In this document: positions 7,458 to 17,629 of the stretch, piece by piece
Numbering within the stretch: the first letter of the stretch is position 1
Layout: every line of letters starts with the position of its first letter
Source of the DNA: a virus
Direction: 5' to 3' (one strand)
Length of the DNA: 64,000 bases
IMG/VR virus record: IMGVR_UViG_3300050011_000393
Span: 32,668-96,667 of that record
Translations under genes and position numbers: made by a program
Notes under the pieces: generated by a model
What the model saw: only the letters and a program-made list of their open reading frames with translations
The model's database searches: none
What the model was told of the DNA's origin: nothing

Positions 7458-9524
7458 ATGGGTCAAATTTATTATCCATCGCCGTTCACCTTCATACCTG
7501 AGCCGCCTAATGTTGTTCTGGCGGGTCCTGCTTCTGGGAGCTCGGCTTTGCCGACATTTCGCGCGCTCGTGGCGGCGGACTTACCCGCAGTCGCATCGGC
7601 GTCCGTTCAGTCGCTTGATGTGTCGACTTTCGCTGGCGCAGACTTGGGTGCGAAGTTACTTGCAGCCCAGGCAGTCGCTCCCGCTGCGGGATGTGTTCTC
7701 GACTGTCGCAACCTCACATCACCCCAGACTCTGTCCACTGCGGTCAACATTACTGGCCCTCACCGAATCTTGGCGACGGGCTTAGTTGTCACCCAGACGG
7801 CAACGATCACGTTGACAGGGAATAACTCGGGCGTCCTCGGCACGCCTGGCCGCGCGTTCATTTTCAACAAAGGCGCGAACCTTGCCCAGCAGATTATCAT
7901 CACTGGTAATGACGTGGTTGTGGATAACGTAACGCTGAACGGTGCAATAGGGTCTGGGTATACAGGCAACGGCATTCAGGTCACGCTAGGCGCGCTCCGT
8001 CCTATCATTTCTAACTCGACAATCACAGGTCAGTTCACCGACGCGATTCATGACTTGGGCTCAACGGACTTGGATCTTAGTTTTTGTGATCTCACCGCCT
8101 TCGGCGTGAATGGTTTCAACGCGACCTCGGCAAATACCTTGTATGCACGCATCGTCGGCACCACAATTGTGGACTCTGCCACCTCGACAGGGAACGCGGT
8201 CGTGGTGCGCGGCGGTATATTCCTCACCGATTGTCGCATCCTCACCAGCAGCAATAATGTCTGCGTGAACAATATTGGGTCTGTCACAATCGTAAGCTGC
8301 TTCATCAGTAACACAGGCGGCAACAGTTGTTATACTGCTTCGGCGCACGTAGGAAACATCTCATCTTCTACCCTTAGCGGCGGTGGAACTGTATCGGCAG
8401 TTGTTCAACCTTGCGTCTATGCAACACAAGGGACCCTGACCCTGACGGGGAACACGATCCAAGGTGCAGGTGTTGGCTACGCAGTCCATGCCGACAGTTT
8501 ACAAAATGGAAACCTGATCATCGCCCATAACCAGCTCGGTCAGTCTTTTACTTCGCAGGGGTATGCCATCATTTGGTTATCCGGCGACTCGATTGGTATG
8601 GTCGTTCACCACAACTCCATTATATTTGCTGATAACTCGCCTACGGGTGTTAACTACGGTATCTGGCTGCAAACACCTAACGGCGCTCACTGCATTCAAC
8701 ACCGTATTGAAGACAACATTTTCCGTGCTGGTGGCGGCGGTAGCCTCGACGATATCGGAATCTTGCTAGACAATACGACTAGCAACGGGGTAAGCAGCGG
8801 ACACATCATCAGCAGAAACTCTTTTGTGGATATGACGGTAGGCATTGCGCGGAACGATCCGCCGTCGTATATGACATGCCTTTTCGAGGAAAATACTACC
8901 AACACCGGACCTATTTTCCAGACTCCAGTCGCAGGTGGCACCCTAGACGTCATTATCTCGCACTATGTGCCTTTCACTGTCGCGACTCTTCCGGTTTGCG
9001 GTGCTGGCTCGGAAATCCTTGTATCTGACGGGTTGCCAACAAGTCCGGTTAGAGCAGGTGCGGGATACTATCCACAGACTACGATTGCGACCCCGACATC
9101 TGCCGGATGGGCTGCAATGACTTCGCCTGTTGTGGCTCAGGTCAACCTAACTGCGCAAACAGCTACGTTGGCTAACCAGTATATTCCGGCCTCCGCACCG
9201 TTTTATGCGTCCGGACAGTACTTACTGACGTGGAATGCCAAACTAACGACGGTCGGGTCGGTCTCATCCACGCTCGGTCAAATGTACATCATGTACACCG
9301 ATCCAGATGGCACCGCTATAACTTTGAGCGCCACGGCTATGATTCCCGCCGGGACCTTTGCTCTGACAAGCGCGGCCAACACGGTTGCAGGGGCGGTTCT
9401 AATCGGCATGCCGCTGCTGTTGAATGTTAAACAGGGCGCGCGAATTTTATACAGCTTTGTTTTCGCACAAAGCGGCTCTCCGGCCGCTCAGTATAATCTC
9501 AACATTTGTTTGGAGATTCGATAA
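7458..9524 (+). CDS. Tail fibre/tailspike with beta-helix
   Basis: 688 residues. Residues 20-45 carry the fibre linker AGPASGSSALPTFRAL-x-AADLP, which is typical of phage fibres. Residues 110-480 are made of short repeating turns rich in Asn, Gly, Ile and Ser (for example ISNSTITGQFTDAIHD), as in right-handed parallel beta-helix tailspikes that bind or cleave surface glycans. The C-terminal 150 residues form a different beta domain. The ATG follows AGGAG. Its TAA overlaps the next ATG. Receptor binding is the expected role; no catalytic residues can be assigned. Confidence 0.75.
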   Translation: MGQIYYPSPFTFIPEPPNVVLAGPASGSSALPTFRALVAADLPAVASASVQSLDVSTFAGADLGAKLLAAQAVAPAAGCVLDCRNLTSPQTLSTAVNITGPHRILATGLVVTQTATITLTGNNSGVLGTPGRAFIFNKGANLAQQIIITGNDVVVDNVTLNGAIGSGYTGNGIQVTLGALRPIISNSTITGQFTDAIHDLGSTDLDLSFCDLTAFGVNGFNATSANTLYARIVGTTIVDSATSTGNAVVVRGGIFLTDCRILTSSNNVCVNNIGSVTIVSCFISNTGGNSCYTASAHVGNISSSTLSGGGTVSAVVQPCVYATQGTLTLTGNTIQGAGVGYAVHADSLQNGNLIIAHNQLGQSFTSQGYAIIWLSGDSIGMVVHHNSIIFADNSPTGVNYGIWLQTPNGAHCIQHRIEDNIFRAGGGGSLDDIGILLDNTTSNGVSSGHIISRNSFVDMTVGIARNDPPSYMTCLFEENTTNTGPIFQTPVAGGTLDVIISHYVPFTVATLPVCGAGSEILVSDGLPTSPVRAGAGYYPQTTIATPTSAGWAAMTSPVVAQVNLTAQTATLANQYIPASAPFYASGQYLLTWNAKLTTVGSVSSTLGQMYIMYTDPDGTAITLSATAMIPAGTFALTSAANTVAGAVLIGMPLLLNVKQGARILYSFVFAQSGSPAAQYNLNICLEIR

Positions 9525-11500
9525 TGATAATCTTACAGAACGGATTTCCGCAATCACCAAACGGGCTGATTGTCCCGAACGGGTCGATCAGGTTCCAGCT
9601 CAATACCGACGCGACGATTATCGCCGCGCCGTACGGATTTGTGTTCGCAGCGAATCCAGTCACTTTTCAATTCAACTCTGCAGGGCAGATCCAGCCGAAC
9701 ACTGGCGCATTCGCACAGATATGGTCCAATCAGGAGTTGAATCCTCAAAACACCTTCGGCCTCGGCACATATTACTTGGTGACGTTCTATGACCAGAATG
9801 GCGCTTTGCTGAACACGACTCCGCTCTGGTGGCAGTTTCCTGAAACAATCGGAACCACTGTTGACATCAGCAACATGACGGCCATCGCCACAATCGGCGG
9901 GAACATTATTTTTTACCCTACGAATTTTCTCGGCGGGACAGGAACCGTAACCAGCGTCGCGTTTGTCGGGGACGGCACAATCTTGTCCGCGACCCCATCG
10001 ACGGCCGTGACTACTGCAGGAAATATTTCTGCGACGCTGTTGACGCAGAGCGCCAATTTAGTGCTTGCGGGGCCTACGACAGGTATCGCGGCCTTACCAA
10101 CATTCCGCGCGATTACTCTCGCGGATCTTCCCGCAGGCATAAATATTTGGAATGATCTGGGCGCACCAACCGGAAACCTAGTCCTAGCGACCACGACTTT
10201 TAACACGACATTCACGTCGACGACTCCGACGATTTGGGCGTGGGCGAATATTACGGCCGCAACCAGCGGCGCGAATCAAAATTCTCCGGTTATTTCTTTT
10301 GCCGGAACGTATTGGACAGGCGCTACTAGTGCAAGCGATGCTTATTCCTTTCAAAATATAATTCCGCCGGGAATTAATCCAGCTACAATTTTTATTCTTG
10401 CCCATACAGGTTCAGGTGTTGGAAATTTCACCTTTAATGGGCAAGTAAATTTTGGATCCATCAATTCCGCGGCTAATATCACAGCCTCTACGAACATACG
10501 TGTTTCACCTACTACAGGCATAGCTACTAATATAGCTAATGTTAATTCCAGTGTGCTTTCCATAAGCGGGGCCTATTGGACAGGTTCTGTATCTGCTGCA
10601 GATACATGGACGTTTAATGATATATTGGGGACCGGAACGAATCCAACTTCGACTCTCACAATAACCCAAACCGGGTCTTCAGGCGTTGCCTTGGTTCAAG
10701 TAAATAGCAGTATTAACATTCCTACAGGAAGCACCTATCAAATTAACGGCGTACCTCTGAGTACTTCTAGTGCATTCAGTAGTTTAACGGGGGGTACGAA
10801 TTCCGCAGCATCTATGATTGTGGGAACAGGGGCCAGTTTAGGGATATCTGGGTCAGGAACAATCACAGCTACAGGATTGACGGGAACTCCCGCTATTACC
10901 GTTGGCGCGATCACTAACACCGCGATTACAGCGAGCGGTCTCATCACTGGGAAAGCAAACATCCAATTAGGTGTTTCAGGAACTACTTCGGGAGTGATTA
11001 CTCTAGAAGGATCTACTTCGGGGGCTTCTACTATCACGGGACCTGCGGTTGCGGGAACGATAACAAATCCCATTGCTTTTAGTAATGCTATTTCTATAGC
11101 TGAAACCCTGATGTTTAATAACACCTCTGGTACGCTAGGTCAAATTGTATTTGTGCCGAGTGGCGGCACTTACTTCGACTATTTGAACACTCTAAGTTTT
11201 CGATCTATTACAGATGGCCTAGCTTCACTTCTTGTTCTTGGAACGACAGCCGCAGCCGCTGTGACTGTCGCCGGAACAACAACGTCTTCGACTGTTGTGT
11301 TAACGGCAGCGACTCCAACTTCAACTACAGGGCAAGTCGGGCTAGGCACCACCGCGGGATTTGGAAACGGCACGCCAGCAACGCCGATGACAACTACAAC
11401 AAAGAGTACGGGGACGGGCCCAACTACACCGCAGACCATTGTGAACTATCTTGAAATTGATATCGCGGGCACGAAATATTGGATTCCGCTTGTTCAATAA
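9524..11500 (+). CDS. Tail fibre protein
   Basis: 658 residues from ATG 9524, overlapping the previous TAA; a TTG start 18 bases upstream is less likely. Residues 1-120 repeat the module of the 7104 gene. Next comes a GDGTILS linker and AGPTTGIAALPTFRAI, the same fibre linker as in 7458. Two internal copies, GTYWTGATSASDAYSF and GAYWTGSVSAADTWTF, show a repeated fibre unit. The C-terminus ends in a short beta strand region (IDIAGTKYWIPLVQ) common at phage fibre tips. Likely a second receptor-binding fibre. Confidence 0.75.
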   Translation: MIILQNGFPQSPNGLIVPNGSIRFQLNTDATIIAAPYGFVFAANPVTFQFNSAGQIQPNTGAFAQIWSNQELNPQNTFGLGTYYLVTFYDQNGALLNTTPLWWQFPETIGTTVDISNMTAIATIGGNIIFYPTNFLGGTGTVTSVAFVGDGTILSATPSTAVTTAGNISATLLTQSANLVLAGPTTGIAALPTFRAITLADLPAGINIWNDLGAPTGNLVLATTTFNTTFTSTTPTIWAWANITAATSGANQNSPVISFAGTYWTGATSASDAYSFQNIIPPGINPATIFILAHTGSGVGNFTFNGQVNFGSINSAANITASTNIRVSPTTGIATNIANVNSSVLSISGAYWTGSVSAADTWTFNDILGTGTNPTSTLTITQTGSSGVALVQVNSSINIPTGSTYQINGVPLSTSSAFSSLTGGTNSAASMIVGTGASLGISGSGTITATGLTGTPAITVGAITNTAITASGLITGKANIQLGVSGTTSGVITLEGSTSGASTITGPAVAGTITNPIAFSNAISIAETLMFNNTSGTLGQIVFVPSGGTYFDYLNTLSFRSITDGLASLLVLGTTAAAAVTVAGTTTSSTVVLTAATPTSTTGQVGLGTTAGFGNGTPATPMTTTTKSTGTGPTTPQTIVNYLEIDIAGTKYWIPLVQ

Positions 11501-11504
11501 TTAA

Positions 11505-11524
11505 GACTTCTTTCCCCATAAGTA
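11505..11524 (+). promoter_or_regulatory. Putative phage late promoter, copy 4
   Basis: GACT 11505-11508, 8 bases, CATAAGTA 11517-11524, then GAGGGG. Located 4 bases after the fibre stop codon and before a homing endonuclease gene and the giant tail gene. Confidence 0.8.
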
Positions 11525-11551
11525 GAGGGGTCATTCCCTCATCCAAAATTT

Positions 11552-12223
11552 ATGGCAACTGCTCCCATTTTCGGAGAAATCTACGTTCATATGAATGTAT
11601 CGAATGGGAAGAGCTACGTCGGTCAGACAACTGTCGGCATGGCGAAGCGGTGGGCTGGCCACATAAAAGAGCGGCGAAATCGAGTTTTTTCACATGCTAT
11701 TAGAAAGTATGGGGTTGAGTTTTTTGCCCATCAAGTTTTGTCTGTGGCGTCTTCCCAAGAGCAATTAGATAATTTGGAAAAACTCTGGATTATTCTTCTT
11801 CAAACCAAAACTCCAAACGGATATAACCTAACAAACGGAGGAGAGGCAGGAACTTTAGGGTATCGACATACTCCGGAATCTTTGGCTCTTATTACGGCAG
11901 CGTCAGCGGGGAGAAAAGCGTCTCCGGTCACTCGGGAAAAACTTTCCAAAATTCATATAGGTAAGAAAATGCCTCGCAGCGGGGTTGAAAAAATGGCGGC
12001 CAGCAAGCGCGGAAAAAAGCAGTCTTCCGAGACTATTGCTAAACGTTCAGCCGCGATGTCTAAAGTGATGCTAGGAAAAAAGAAATCCGATTCTCATCGT
12101 CGAAATATCGGATTAGCCCAAAAAGGTAAAAAGCAAACCGCAGAGCGTAAAGCAAATACATCAAAGGTTATGCAGGCGTGGTGGGATGCGAGAAAGAAGG
12201 TATCGCCATGGCCCGCCGCATAA
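11552..12223 (+). CDS. GIY-YIG homing endonuclease
   Basis: 223 residues. The GIY-YIG signature is seen as GEIYVHMNVSNGKSYVGQT (residues 8-26), followed by the catalytic-domain Arg in KRWAGHIKERR. The C-terminal half holds repeated NUMOD3-like DNA-binding motifs (GYRHTPESLALI, GKKQSSETIAKRS, GKKKSDSHRRNIG, GKKQTAERKANTS). It is a free-standing mobile endonuclease between a late promoter and the giant tail gene, and its last 16 bases overlap that gene and carry its ribosome site. It should nick or cut an endonuclease-free relative and promote its own copying. Confidence 0.85.
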   Translation: MATAPIFGEIYVHMNVSNGKSYVGQTTVGMAKRWAGHIKERRNRVFSHAIRKYGVEFFAHQVLSVASSQEQLDNLEKLWIILLQTKTPNGYNLTNGGEAGTLGYRHTPESLALITAASAGRKASPVTREKLSKIHIGKKMPRSGVEKMAASKRGKKQSSETIAKRSAAMSKVMLGKKKSDSHRRNIGLAQKGKKQTAERKANTSKVMQAWWDARKKVSPWPAA

Positions 12224-15200
12224 GCCAATCTGATCCGGCGCTAGAAATTCCGTTCTTTTTATCGGGATTTTACACGTTTAGATCTCAATTGTTCGCCCCG
12301 TACAAAGCAATTGGGGTGTCAATTGTGTCATATCACGACCCCGTGCTAGACGGCGCAAATTTTGAGAATACGGATCTTTTTGAATGGCAGCGCCGCCCCG
12401 GGTTCTCTCGATACTGTCCGACATTGTTGCCCTCCAATGAAGTGATCAACCAGTTTATGTTCTTTCGAAATTTGAAAGGACAGGTCGTAGATTATTTCGA
12501 TTCGACTGCCCGCTTGGCCACGTTCACATCAACTGGCGTGAACACCATTGTTGCGAAAACCACCACCGCACAGGGGTATATTTCCACGCTGGGAAACATG
12601 ACGTACTTTGCGGATGGAGCGGCCGCCGATTATTCCAAATCGGACGGCACTAATACTTCTGCGTGGGGCATCGCCGCGCCAACAATTGTCCCTACATCCA
12701 CAGGCATGGGGTTCTGGCAGCCAGAGGCTAAGTTCGTTCTTGGCGAGCCGATTCAAGATCCGAACGGTAATATCGAAGCAGTCTCCGCGATTCTGATTCC
12801 AAACGGCAGCGTGGAATCTCCTACTGCGTATACTGAACTGGCACTTGCTGGCGGCATCGGGGCCTGGGGGTCGGGTTCGATTACGGCAGGCAGCAACATC
12901 TCCCAAACCATTGTGACGGTAGGTCACACCAAATATTTGTTTTTATACGACTTCAATCTTTCCATTCCGGCAGGCGCAACCATTATAGGGATTTCGGCTA
13001 GCGTGCCTAAACAGATAATCGGCGGGACAGCGGTGGACCAATCCGTGAAATTGGTGGTTGGCGGTTCGGTGGTCGGGGCGGATCTCGCATCGGGCGCGCC
13101 ATGGAGCACCTCGGCTTTCGTAACTTCGATATACGGCGGCCCTACCAACACCTGGTCTTCATCCTTGACCGCAACGCAAGCGAGTACACAAGGCCCGAGT
13201 GGATTTGGTTTGGCGATTGCGGCCAATGTGACCAGCACGACGAACTATAATTTGGTGCAGAGCGGCACAAGCAATTCCTTCGTGTCCGCCAGCACGGTCT
13301 ATACCTTCCCGAATCCTGTGACGGTCGGAAACACCATTGTGATTGGTCTTTTGATGTTTCATGAGGGATTCGTTTCAATTTCCGATAACCATGGAAACGT
13401 GTATACTCAAGCCGTTTCAACGGTCAACGGTGAAGAGTATGTGGCAGTTTTTGTGGCCCCGGTTCTTACGACAGGCGCAACGACAATCACGGTTGTGACT
13501 AGCGGGCTGAATTTTAATACCATTACTGGTATTAACGCTCATGAATTTCATGGGGTTCTATCTGCTTCCGCGATAGCGACGACTGGAGCTAACAACACTC
13601 CCGCGTCACCATTTAATTCTGGGACGGTTACGGTTTCAAACGCGGACGATCTAATTTTCTCGTTTCTGTGGCAAAGCCCAGGAGCCACCATCCCAGTCGG
13701 ATATACCCGTGCGACAGTTCAAGATATCTACGATTCCCCGGGGGGCGCTCCTTTTACCGCGCAAGCCGCCGCAGCCTTCTACGCGCCTGGATCCACAGGG
13801 TCTTTTTCGCCAACTTGGAGTCAAGGTAGTATTGGCGTGACGGCGGTCCTCAAATCTGCGGAGAGCGCGACGGTTTCAGTCGGCGGCGGCGCTCCGAATT
13901 CCCCCATTATTACTATATATTACCAACTCCCGACGGGTGTCGGCCCCGGGTTCTCTGGCCCTACTGAACCGATTTGGTCTACTACGACTGGCGGCACGGT
14001 TAATGACGCAGGATTGGCCTGGACGAACTATGGTCCAGTCGAAATCTGGTTTCCGCTGACGAACTATCCTGTGCCTGTAGTCGTGCTCGATTCGAACGGG
14101 AATTTGCAATTAGCGACGACAACCACTAATCCTGTCGCGCCATGGGATTCCGGCACAGGGTATGCCGTGAATGCCGTGGTGTCTTATGGTGGCGGGTATT
14201 GGATCAACGTTCTGGGGGCAACGAATACAGGAAATCCCCCGAATAGTTTGGCCAGCACTGCAACTACGAGCGGCAGCACAACGATCACCACGGCATACTG
14301 GGCCGTGGCGTCTAATCCTGTTGTGACAGGCTTGATAGCTCCTGTCTGGCAAACAACTCTGGGTGCGCTTACCGTCGACGGAAATTATACATGGAAAAAT
14401 CTGGGACCAGGCTCTCCGCTGGCCAGTTTCGGGCATGCCTACGTCTATGGATATCGAACAGTATACGGGCATCTCTCGACCTGCAGTCCGTTCAGCAATA
14501 ATACGGGAGCCATTCTCGGGCCACTGAATGGCAGCATTTCATCCTACGCGATTTCATCGAACGTGGTCACATTCCAAGGAAGCAACAACTTTCAGATCGG
14601 TGATATTTTTACGGTCACTGGGCTGACCGTCGGCACGTATTTAAACGAGCAAGTTTTCACCGTAACGTCCGCTGTGCCGTCCGCGATCTTTCCGCTCACC
14701 TCAGTCGCGGTCAGCGGCAGCAACGTTCTGACGATTTTAGCGATAAACAATCTGGTTGTCGGTCAAACGGTCACGTTCAGCAACGTCGCGAACGCCACAT
14801 TTTTAAACGGGGTTACGGTCACCGTTCTCGCGAGCGGATTGAGCGCCACCCAATTCGAAGCTAACTTCACTCACGCATCCTACGGCGCAACGGCAGATAC
14901 AGGCAGCGTTTTGATTAACGGAAGCTGGACGGCTAATTTTGTTTTCGCGGACACAAGTTCCACGTCGGACTCAGGGACGGCCGCCCCACTTCTCTCGACT
15001 ATAGCCGGAGTCGGAACAGGCTCACCCCTCTGCAATTCTATCGCGGCCATCACCGCGTTCTCGGTCACGGCGAATATCATTACCCTGACCGCGAGTAATA
15101 ATTTTCAGCCCGGTCTGTGGGTCACGCTTACTGGACTGTCGGTTGCAACCTTCTTAAACGGGCAACAAGTGCAGGTTATAGCCGTCGATCAGCCTGTAGG

Positions 15201-16572
15201 AATTCAGAATACGTGGTTCCAGGTTTATTTCCAGACGCCGAATTCAGTACAAACGCCGGATGCAGGCACTGCGACATTTAACGCGGTGGAGATCTACCGC
15301 ACGTCCGACGGCGGCGGCACTTATTTGTTCGACGGCGCGGTCACAAACCCGGGCTTGAATTTGCCGTGGGTATTCGATGATTTTGTGATTGATGCTAACT
15401 TGGATATTTTGTTGATTGCTCCGCTGTACCACCAGAATGACCCGCCGCCGGGCGCACCAGGATCCTCGATCAATACGGTCGGGGCTCTGTCGGTTTATTG
15501 GCAAGGTCGGATTTGGTTGGTCGTCGGCAACTATGTATACTACACTTCAGGACCTGATTGCACGAACGGCATTCCGGAAGAGGCGTGGGCACCTGGAAAT
15601 CGGTTCCAGTTTTCAGGTCCTGTGATGAATTTGCAGCCGACCGCAGACGGTGTCGCCCTGCTTGTTTTCTTGGCCGACAGTGTTAACGCGATTCTGGGCG
15701 GTCCTGAGACGATTAGCTTCTATGCTTCGGATTTCCTGAGTAACTTTGGGATCTCCAGCTCTAACGCAATTTTCCGTGATGGGTCCACCATCGGTTTGTT
15801 CACGACACAGAAGCAATATTTTGAACTTCTCGGCGCGCAAAAAGACGATGTTGGCAAAAACATTTCGAATTACTTGGCGGCGAATTTCGCGGCGGCAAAA
15901 TCTTATGTTACTATGCATCGCAACGGTACGGATGTAGGGCTGTTCATTAGCAATGGAGTAGACCGCATCCTGCGTTTTGGGCCAGATGTTCCGTCCTGGA
16001 GCGTTCCTGCATTTCCTTCCTTCGGCGCAGGTGCGATCCGCTCGGTCGAGACTTCGGTCGGAGAGTACAGCCTGCTGTTGGCGACACCGAACGGCGGCCC
16101 GAATAATTATATTTATGCGCGCGATTTGAATTCATGGGGCGACAATAATACGACCCTTGGCGCAAATGACGGCGCGTCTTACCCCTCCTGCTATATCACG
16201 GTCGGCAGCATCACGTTGTCGCCTCTGGGAGGACGCGGATTCCCTCTGCAGCATGTATCAGGGTATTTCGACGCGGTCGGAACTCTCGCGAATGGCGGCC
16301 CATCGCAGCCCAACATTTGGATTCTGCCGAACGAAGTCAGCGGCACTTCAGGCATCGGATTTATTCAACTGCCCGAGGTTGTTCAAGAACCGCCACAAGG
16401 GCAAAATTATCCGTCGACTACGCTCTTGGCTTTACGGTGGAACGTTAATATGATGAACAGTAGTCTGGCATCGCAGTTCATGCATCATATCCAGGTGAAG
16501 ATCCAATTTGAGAGCGAAAACGCCCCTAACACTATCAAGGCGATTTCGTTCGGAGAGGATCAGTCCACATAA
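12208..16572 (+). CDS. Giant tail protein (1454 aa)
   Basis: I choose ATG 12208 (behind AAGAAGG), which overlaps the homing endonuclease end, rather than the ORF start at 12178. The protein is beta-rich. The N-terminal 200 residues and C-terminal 400 residues (RFQFSGPVMNLQPTADGV, ISSSNAIFRDGSTIGLFT, DGVDRILRFG-like) look like a propeller or nozzle-type tail fold. The middle contains inserted Ig-like modules with a F-L-N-G-x-x-V core at about nt 14560-14920 and 15060-15290. A further domain (nt 13250-13860) resembles the separate protein at 55629. A tail tube/nozzle role is inferred from size, place and repeats. Confidence 0.65.
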   Translation: MARRISQSDPALEIPFFLSGFYTFRSQLFAPYKAIGVSIVSYHDPVLDGANFENTDLFEWQRRPGFSRYCPTLLPSNEVINQFMFFRNLKGQVVDYFDSTARLATFTSTGVNTIVAKTTTAQGYISTLGNMTYFADGAAADYSKSDGTNTSAWGIAAPTIVPTSTGMGFWQPEAKFVLGEPIQDPNGNIEAVSAILIPNGSVESPTAYTELALAGGIGAWGSGSITAGSNISQTIVTVGHTKYLFLYDFNLSIPAGATIIGISASVPKQIIGGTAVDQSVKLVVGGSVVGADLASGAPWSTSAFVTSIYGGPTNTWSSSLTATQASTQGPSGFGLAIAANVTSTTNYNLVQSGTSNSFVSASTVYTFPNPVTVGNTIVIGLLMFHEGFVSISDNHGNVYTQAVSTVNGEEYVAVFVAPVLTTGATTITVVTSGLNFNTITGINAHEFHGVLSASAIATTGANNTPASPFNSGTVTVSNADDLIFSFLWQSPGATIPVGYTRATVQDIYDSPGGAPFTAQAAAAFYAPGSTGSFSPTWSQGSIGVTAVLKSAESATVSVGGGAPNSPIITIYYQLPTGVGPGFSGPTEPIWSTTTGGTVNDAGLAWTNYGPVEIWFPLTNYPVPVVVLDSNGNLQLATTTTNPVAPWDSGTGYAVNAVVSYGGGYWINVLGATNTGNPPNSLASTATTSGSTTITTAYWAVASNPVVTGLIAPVWQTTLGALTVDGNYTWKNLGPGSPLASFGHAYVYGYRTVYGHLSTCSPFSNNTGAILGPLNGSISSYAISSNVVTFQGSNNFQIGDIFTVTGLTVGTYLNEQVFTVTSAVPSAIFPLTSVAVSGSNVLTILAINNLVVGQTVTFSNVANATFLNGVTVTVLASGLSATQFEANFTHASYGATADTGSVLINGSWTANFVFADTSSTSDSGTAAPLLSTIAGVGTGSPLCNSIAAITAFSVTANIITLTASNNFQPGLWVTLTGLSVATFLNGQQVQVIAVDQPVGIQNTWFQVYFQTPNSVQTPDAGTATFNAVEIYRTSDGGGTYLFDGAVTNPGLNLPWVFDDFVIDANLDILLIAPLYHQNDPPPGAPGSSINTVGALSVYWQGRIWLVVGNYVYYTSGPDCTNGIPEEAWAPGNRFQFSGPVMNLQPTADGVALLVFLADSVNAILGGPETISFYASDFLSNFGISSSNAIFRDGSTIGLFTTQKQYFELLGAQKDDVGKNISNYLAANFAAAKSYVTMHRNGTDVGLFISNGVDRILRFGPDVPSWSVPAFPSFGAGAIRSVETSVGEYSLLLATPNGGPNNYIYARDLNSWGDNNTTLGANDGASYPSCYITVGSITLSPLGGRGFPLQHVSGYFDAVGTLANGGPSQPNIWILPNEVSGTSGIGFIQLPEVVQEPPQGQNYPSTTLLALRWNVNMMNSSLASQFMHHIQVKIQFESENAPNTIKAISFGEDQST

Positions 16573-17051
16573 TGAAAACTACAGCAGATGACGCGCGGAC
16601 CTCTCAGCCAGGAGCAGTTCCTACAACTCCACTTGTATGGCCTGCGGACAGACAAAAATCTAATCAAATCCAACAAATTAAAGGGTCAGCCAAGCCGCAG
16701 GCCACTTTTGTGCTGCCGTCTACGCAACCGAATACGTCATATGTGCCCCCGCGCACCACGCCGCAGCATGTTTCGAATGTGCGGGTGATTTCCTCGAAGG
16801 CCGTTGCGGGAAATAAAACCGTAACGGTGCAATTCAACCACCCATCAAATGACCCTTATTTTTCAGGGGCGAACGTGTATCTCAGGCGCGCGGGACAGCA
16901 GCCGACTTTAGTTGCTTCGGGCGCGAAATCTCCCCTGACGTTCACCGTTCCGGTTCACTCCGCTGCGCACGTCATTCATGTCAGCTCGGTCGGGAATTGG
17001 GGAGAGACCAGTGTGGCGACCAGCCCTGCCCATCCAGTTCGTCTCGTTTAA
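16572..17051 (+). CDS. Small structural protein with Fn3-like domain
   Basis: 159 residues; ATG overlaps the TAA of the giant tail gene. The first 60 residues are Pro/Gln-rich and disordered. Residues 65-159 form a beta-sandwich of the Fn3 type (VSNVRVISSKAV...VTVQFNHPS...YLRRAG...VHVSSVGNWGE). Likely a tail-associated accessory protein made with the giant protein. Confidence 0.6.
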   Translation: MKTTADDARTSQPGAVPTTPLVWPADRQKSNQIQQIKGSAKPQATFVLPSTQPNTSYVPPRTTPQHVSNVRVISSKAVAGNKTVTVQFNHPSNDPYFSGANVYLRRAGQQPTLVASGAKSPLTFTVPVHSAAHVIHVSSVGNWGETSVATSPAHPVRLV

Positions 17052-17071
17052 GACTTATTCAACCATAAGTA
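17052..17071 (+). promoter_or_regulatory. Putative phage late promoter, copy 5
   Basis: GACT 17052-17055, 8 bases, CATAAGTA 17064-17071, immediately after the stop codon at 17051. The next gene starts 12 bases downstream. Confidence 0.8.
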
Positions 17072-17082
17072 AGGGGCATCTT

Positions 17083-17559
17083 ATGAGCGCAACAGATGGT
17101 TGGAAGTTTCGGTTGGCGGGCCCAGAGGACGCTGAAGCGTTCACTCAGTGGACTTTAGCCAATCCGCAGATCGACCCGAAAGATATTGAAGCGGCTAAAA
17201 AAGACAACAACCCGACGGTGTTGTTTTTTGCTATTGAAAACGCGGATGGAAAAGTTATATCTTTTGCGCCCGTATATATTCAATCAGTTCTCGCACATTT
17301 AGTTTTTAACCCTGAAGCCAGCGGGAAAGAGCGGCTGAACGCTTTGCAGATGACGCTGAATGGTGTCGCATCTTTTTCGGTCGGGCTCGGGATTCGGGAA
17401 ATCACGACCCTGAGCAAACCAGAATACGGTGTTGCAAAGTGGGCAATGAAACACGGCTTTGAATTAGAGCCCAGGCAAGTTTTCAAGTTTGATATCAATA
17501 AGGTGCTCGCCGTAGCAAAGGAAGAAAAAGATGGCGTCGGTTTATCTACATACGAATAA
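17083..17559 (+). CDS. GNAT-like protein
   Basis: 158 residues from ATG 17083. An N-terminal RLAGPEDAEAFTQW strand-helix start, a central beta hairpin (VLFFAIENADGKVISFAPVY) and a later helix plus GVAKWAMKHGFELEP end follow the order of an N-acetyltransferase fold. GNAT proteins with this layout occur among phage structural genes. The acetyl-CoA loop is not clearly conserved, so it may be structural rather than catalytic. It starts the putative internal-protein cluster. Confidence 0.6.
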   Translation: MSATDGWKFRLAGPEDAEAFTQWTLANPQIDPKDIEAAKKDNNPTVLFFAIENADGKVISFAPVYIQSVLAHLVFNPEASGKERLNALQMTLNGVASFSVGLGIREITTLSKPEYGVAKWAMKHGFELEPRQVFKFDINKVLAVAKEEKDGVGLSTYE

Positions 17560-17629
17560 AGATAACGGCGCAGTCTATATAACGCGGGACGCTTTCGAGC
17601 GGGGGTTCCGCCCTTGGTGCACTACTTGA
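17531..17629 (+). CDS. Small ORF overlapping the GNAT-like gene
   Basis: 32 residues (MASVYLHTNKDNGAVYITRDAF...). It starts 29 bases before the upstream stop behind GAAGAAAAAG and ends within the next ORF. Too short to classify. It may be one half of a frame-shifted gene with the ORF at 17617. Confidence 0.35.
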   Translation: MASVYLHTNKDNGAVYITRDAFERGFRPWCTT

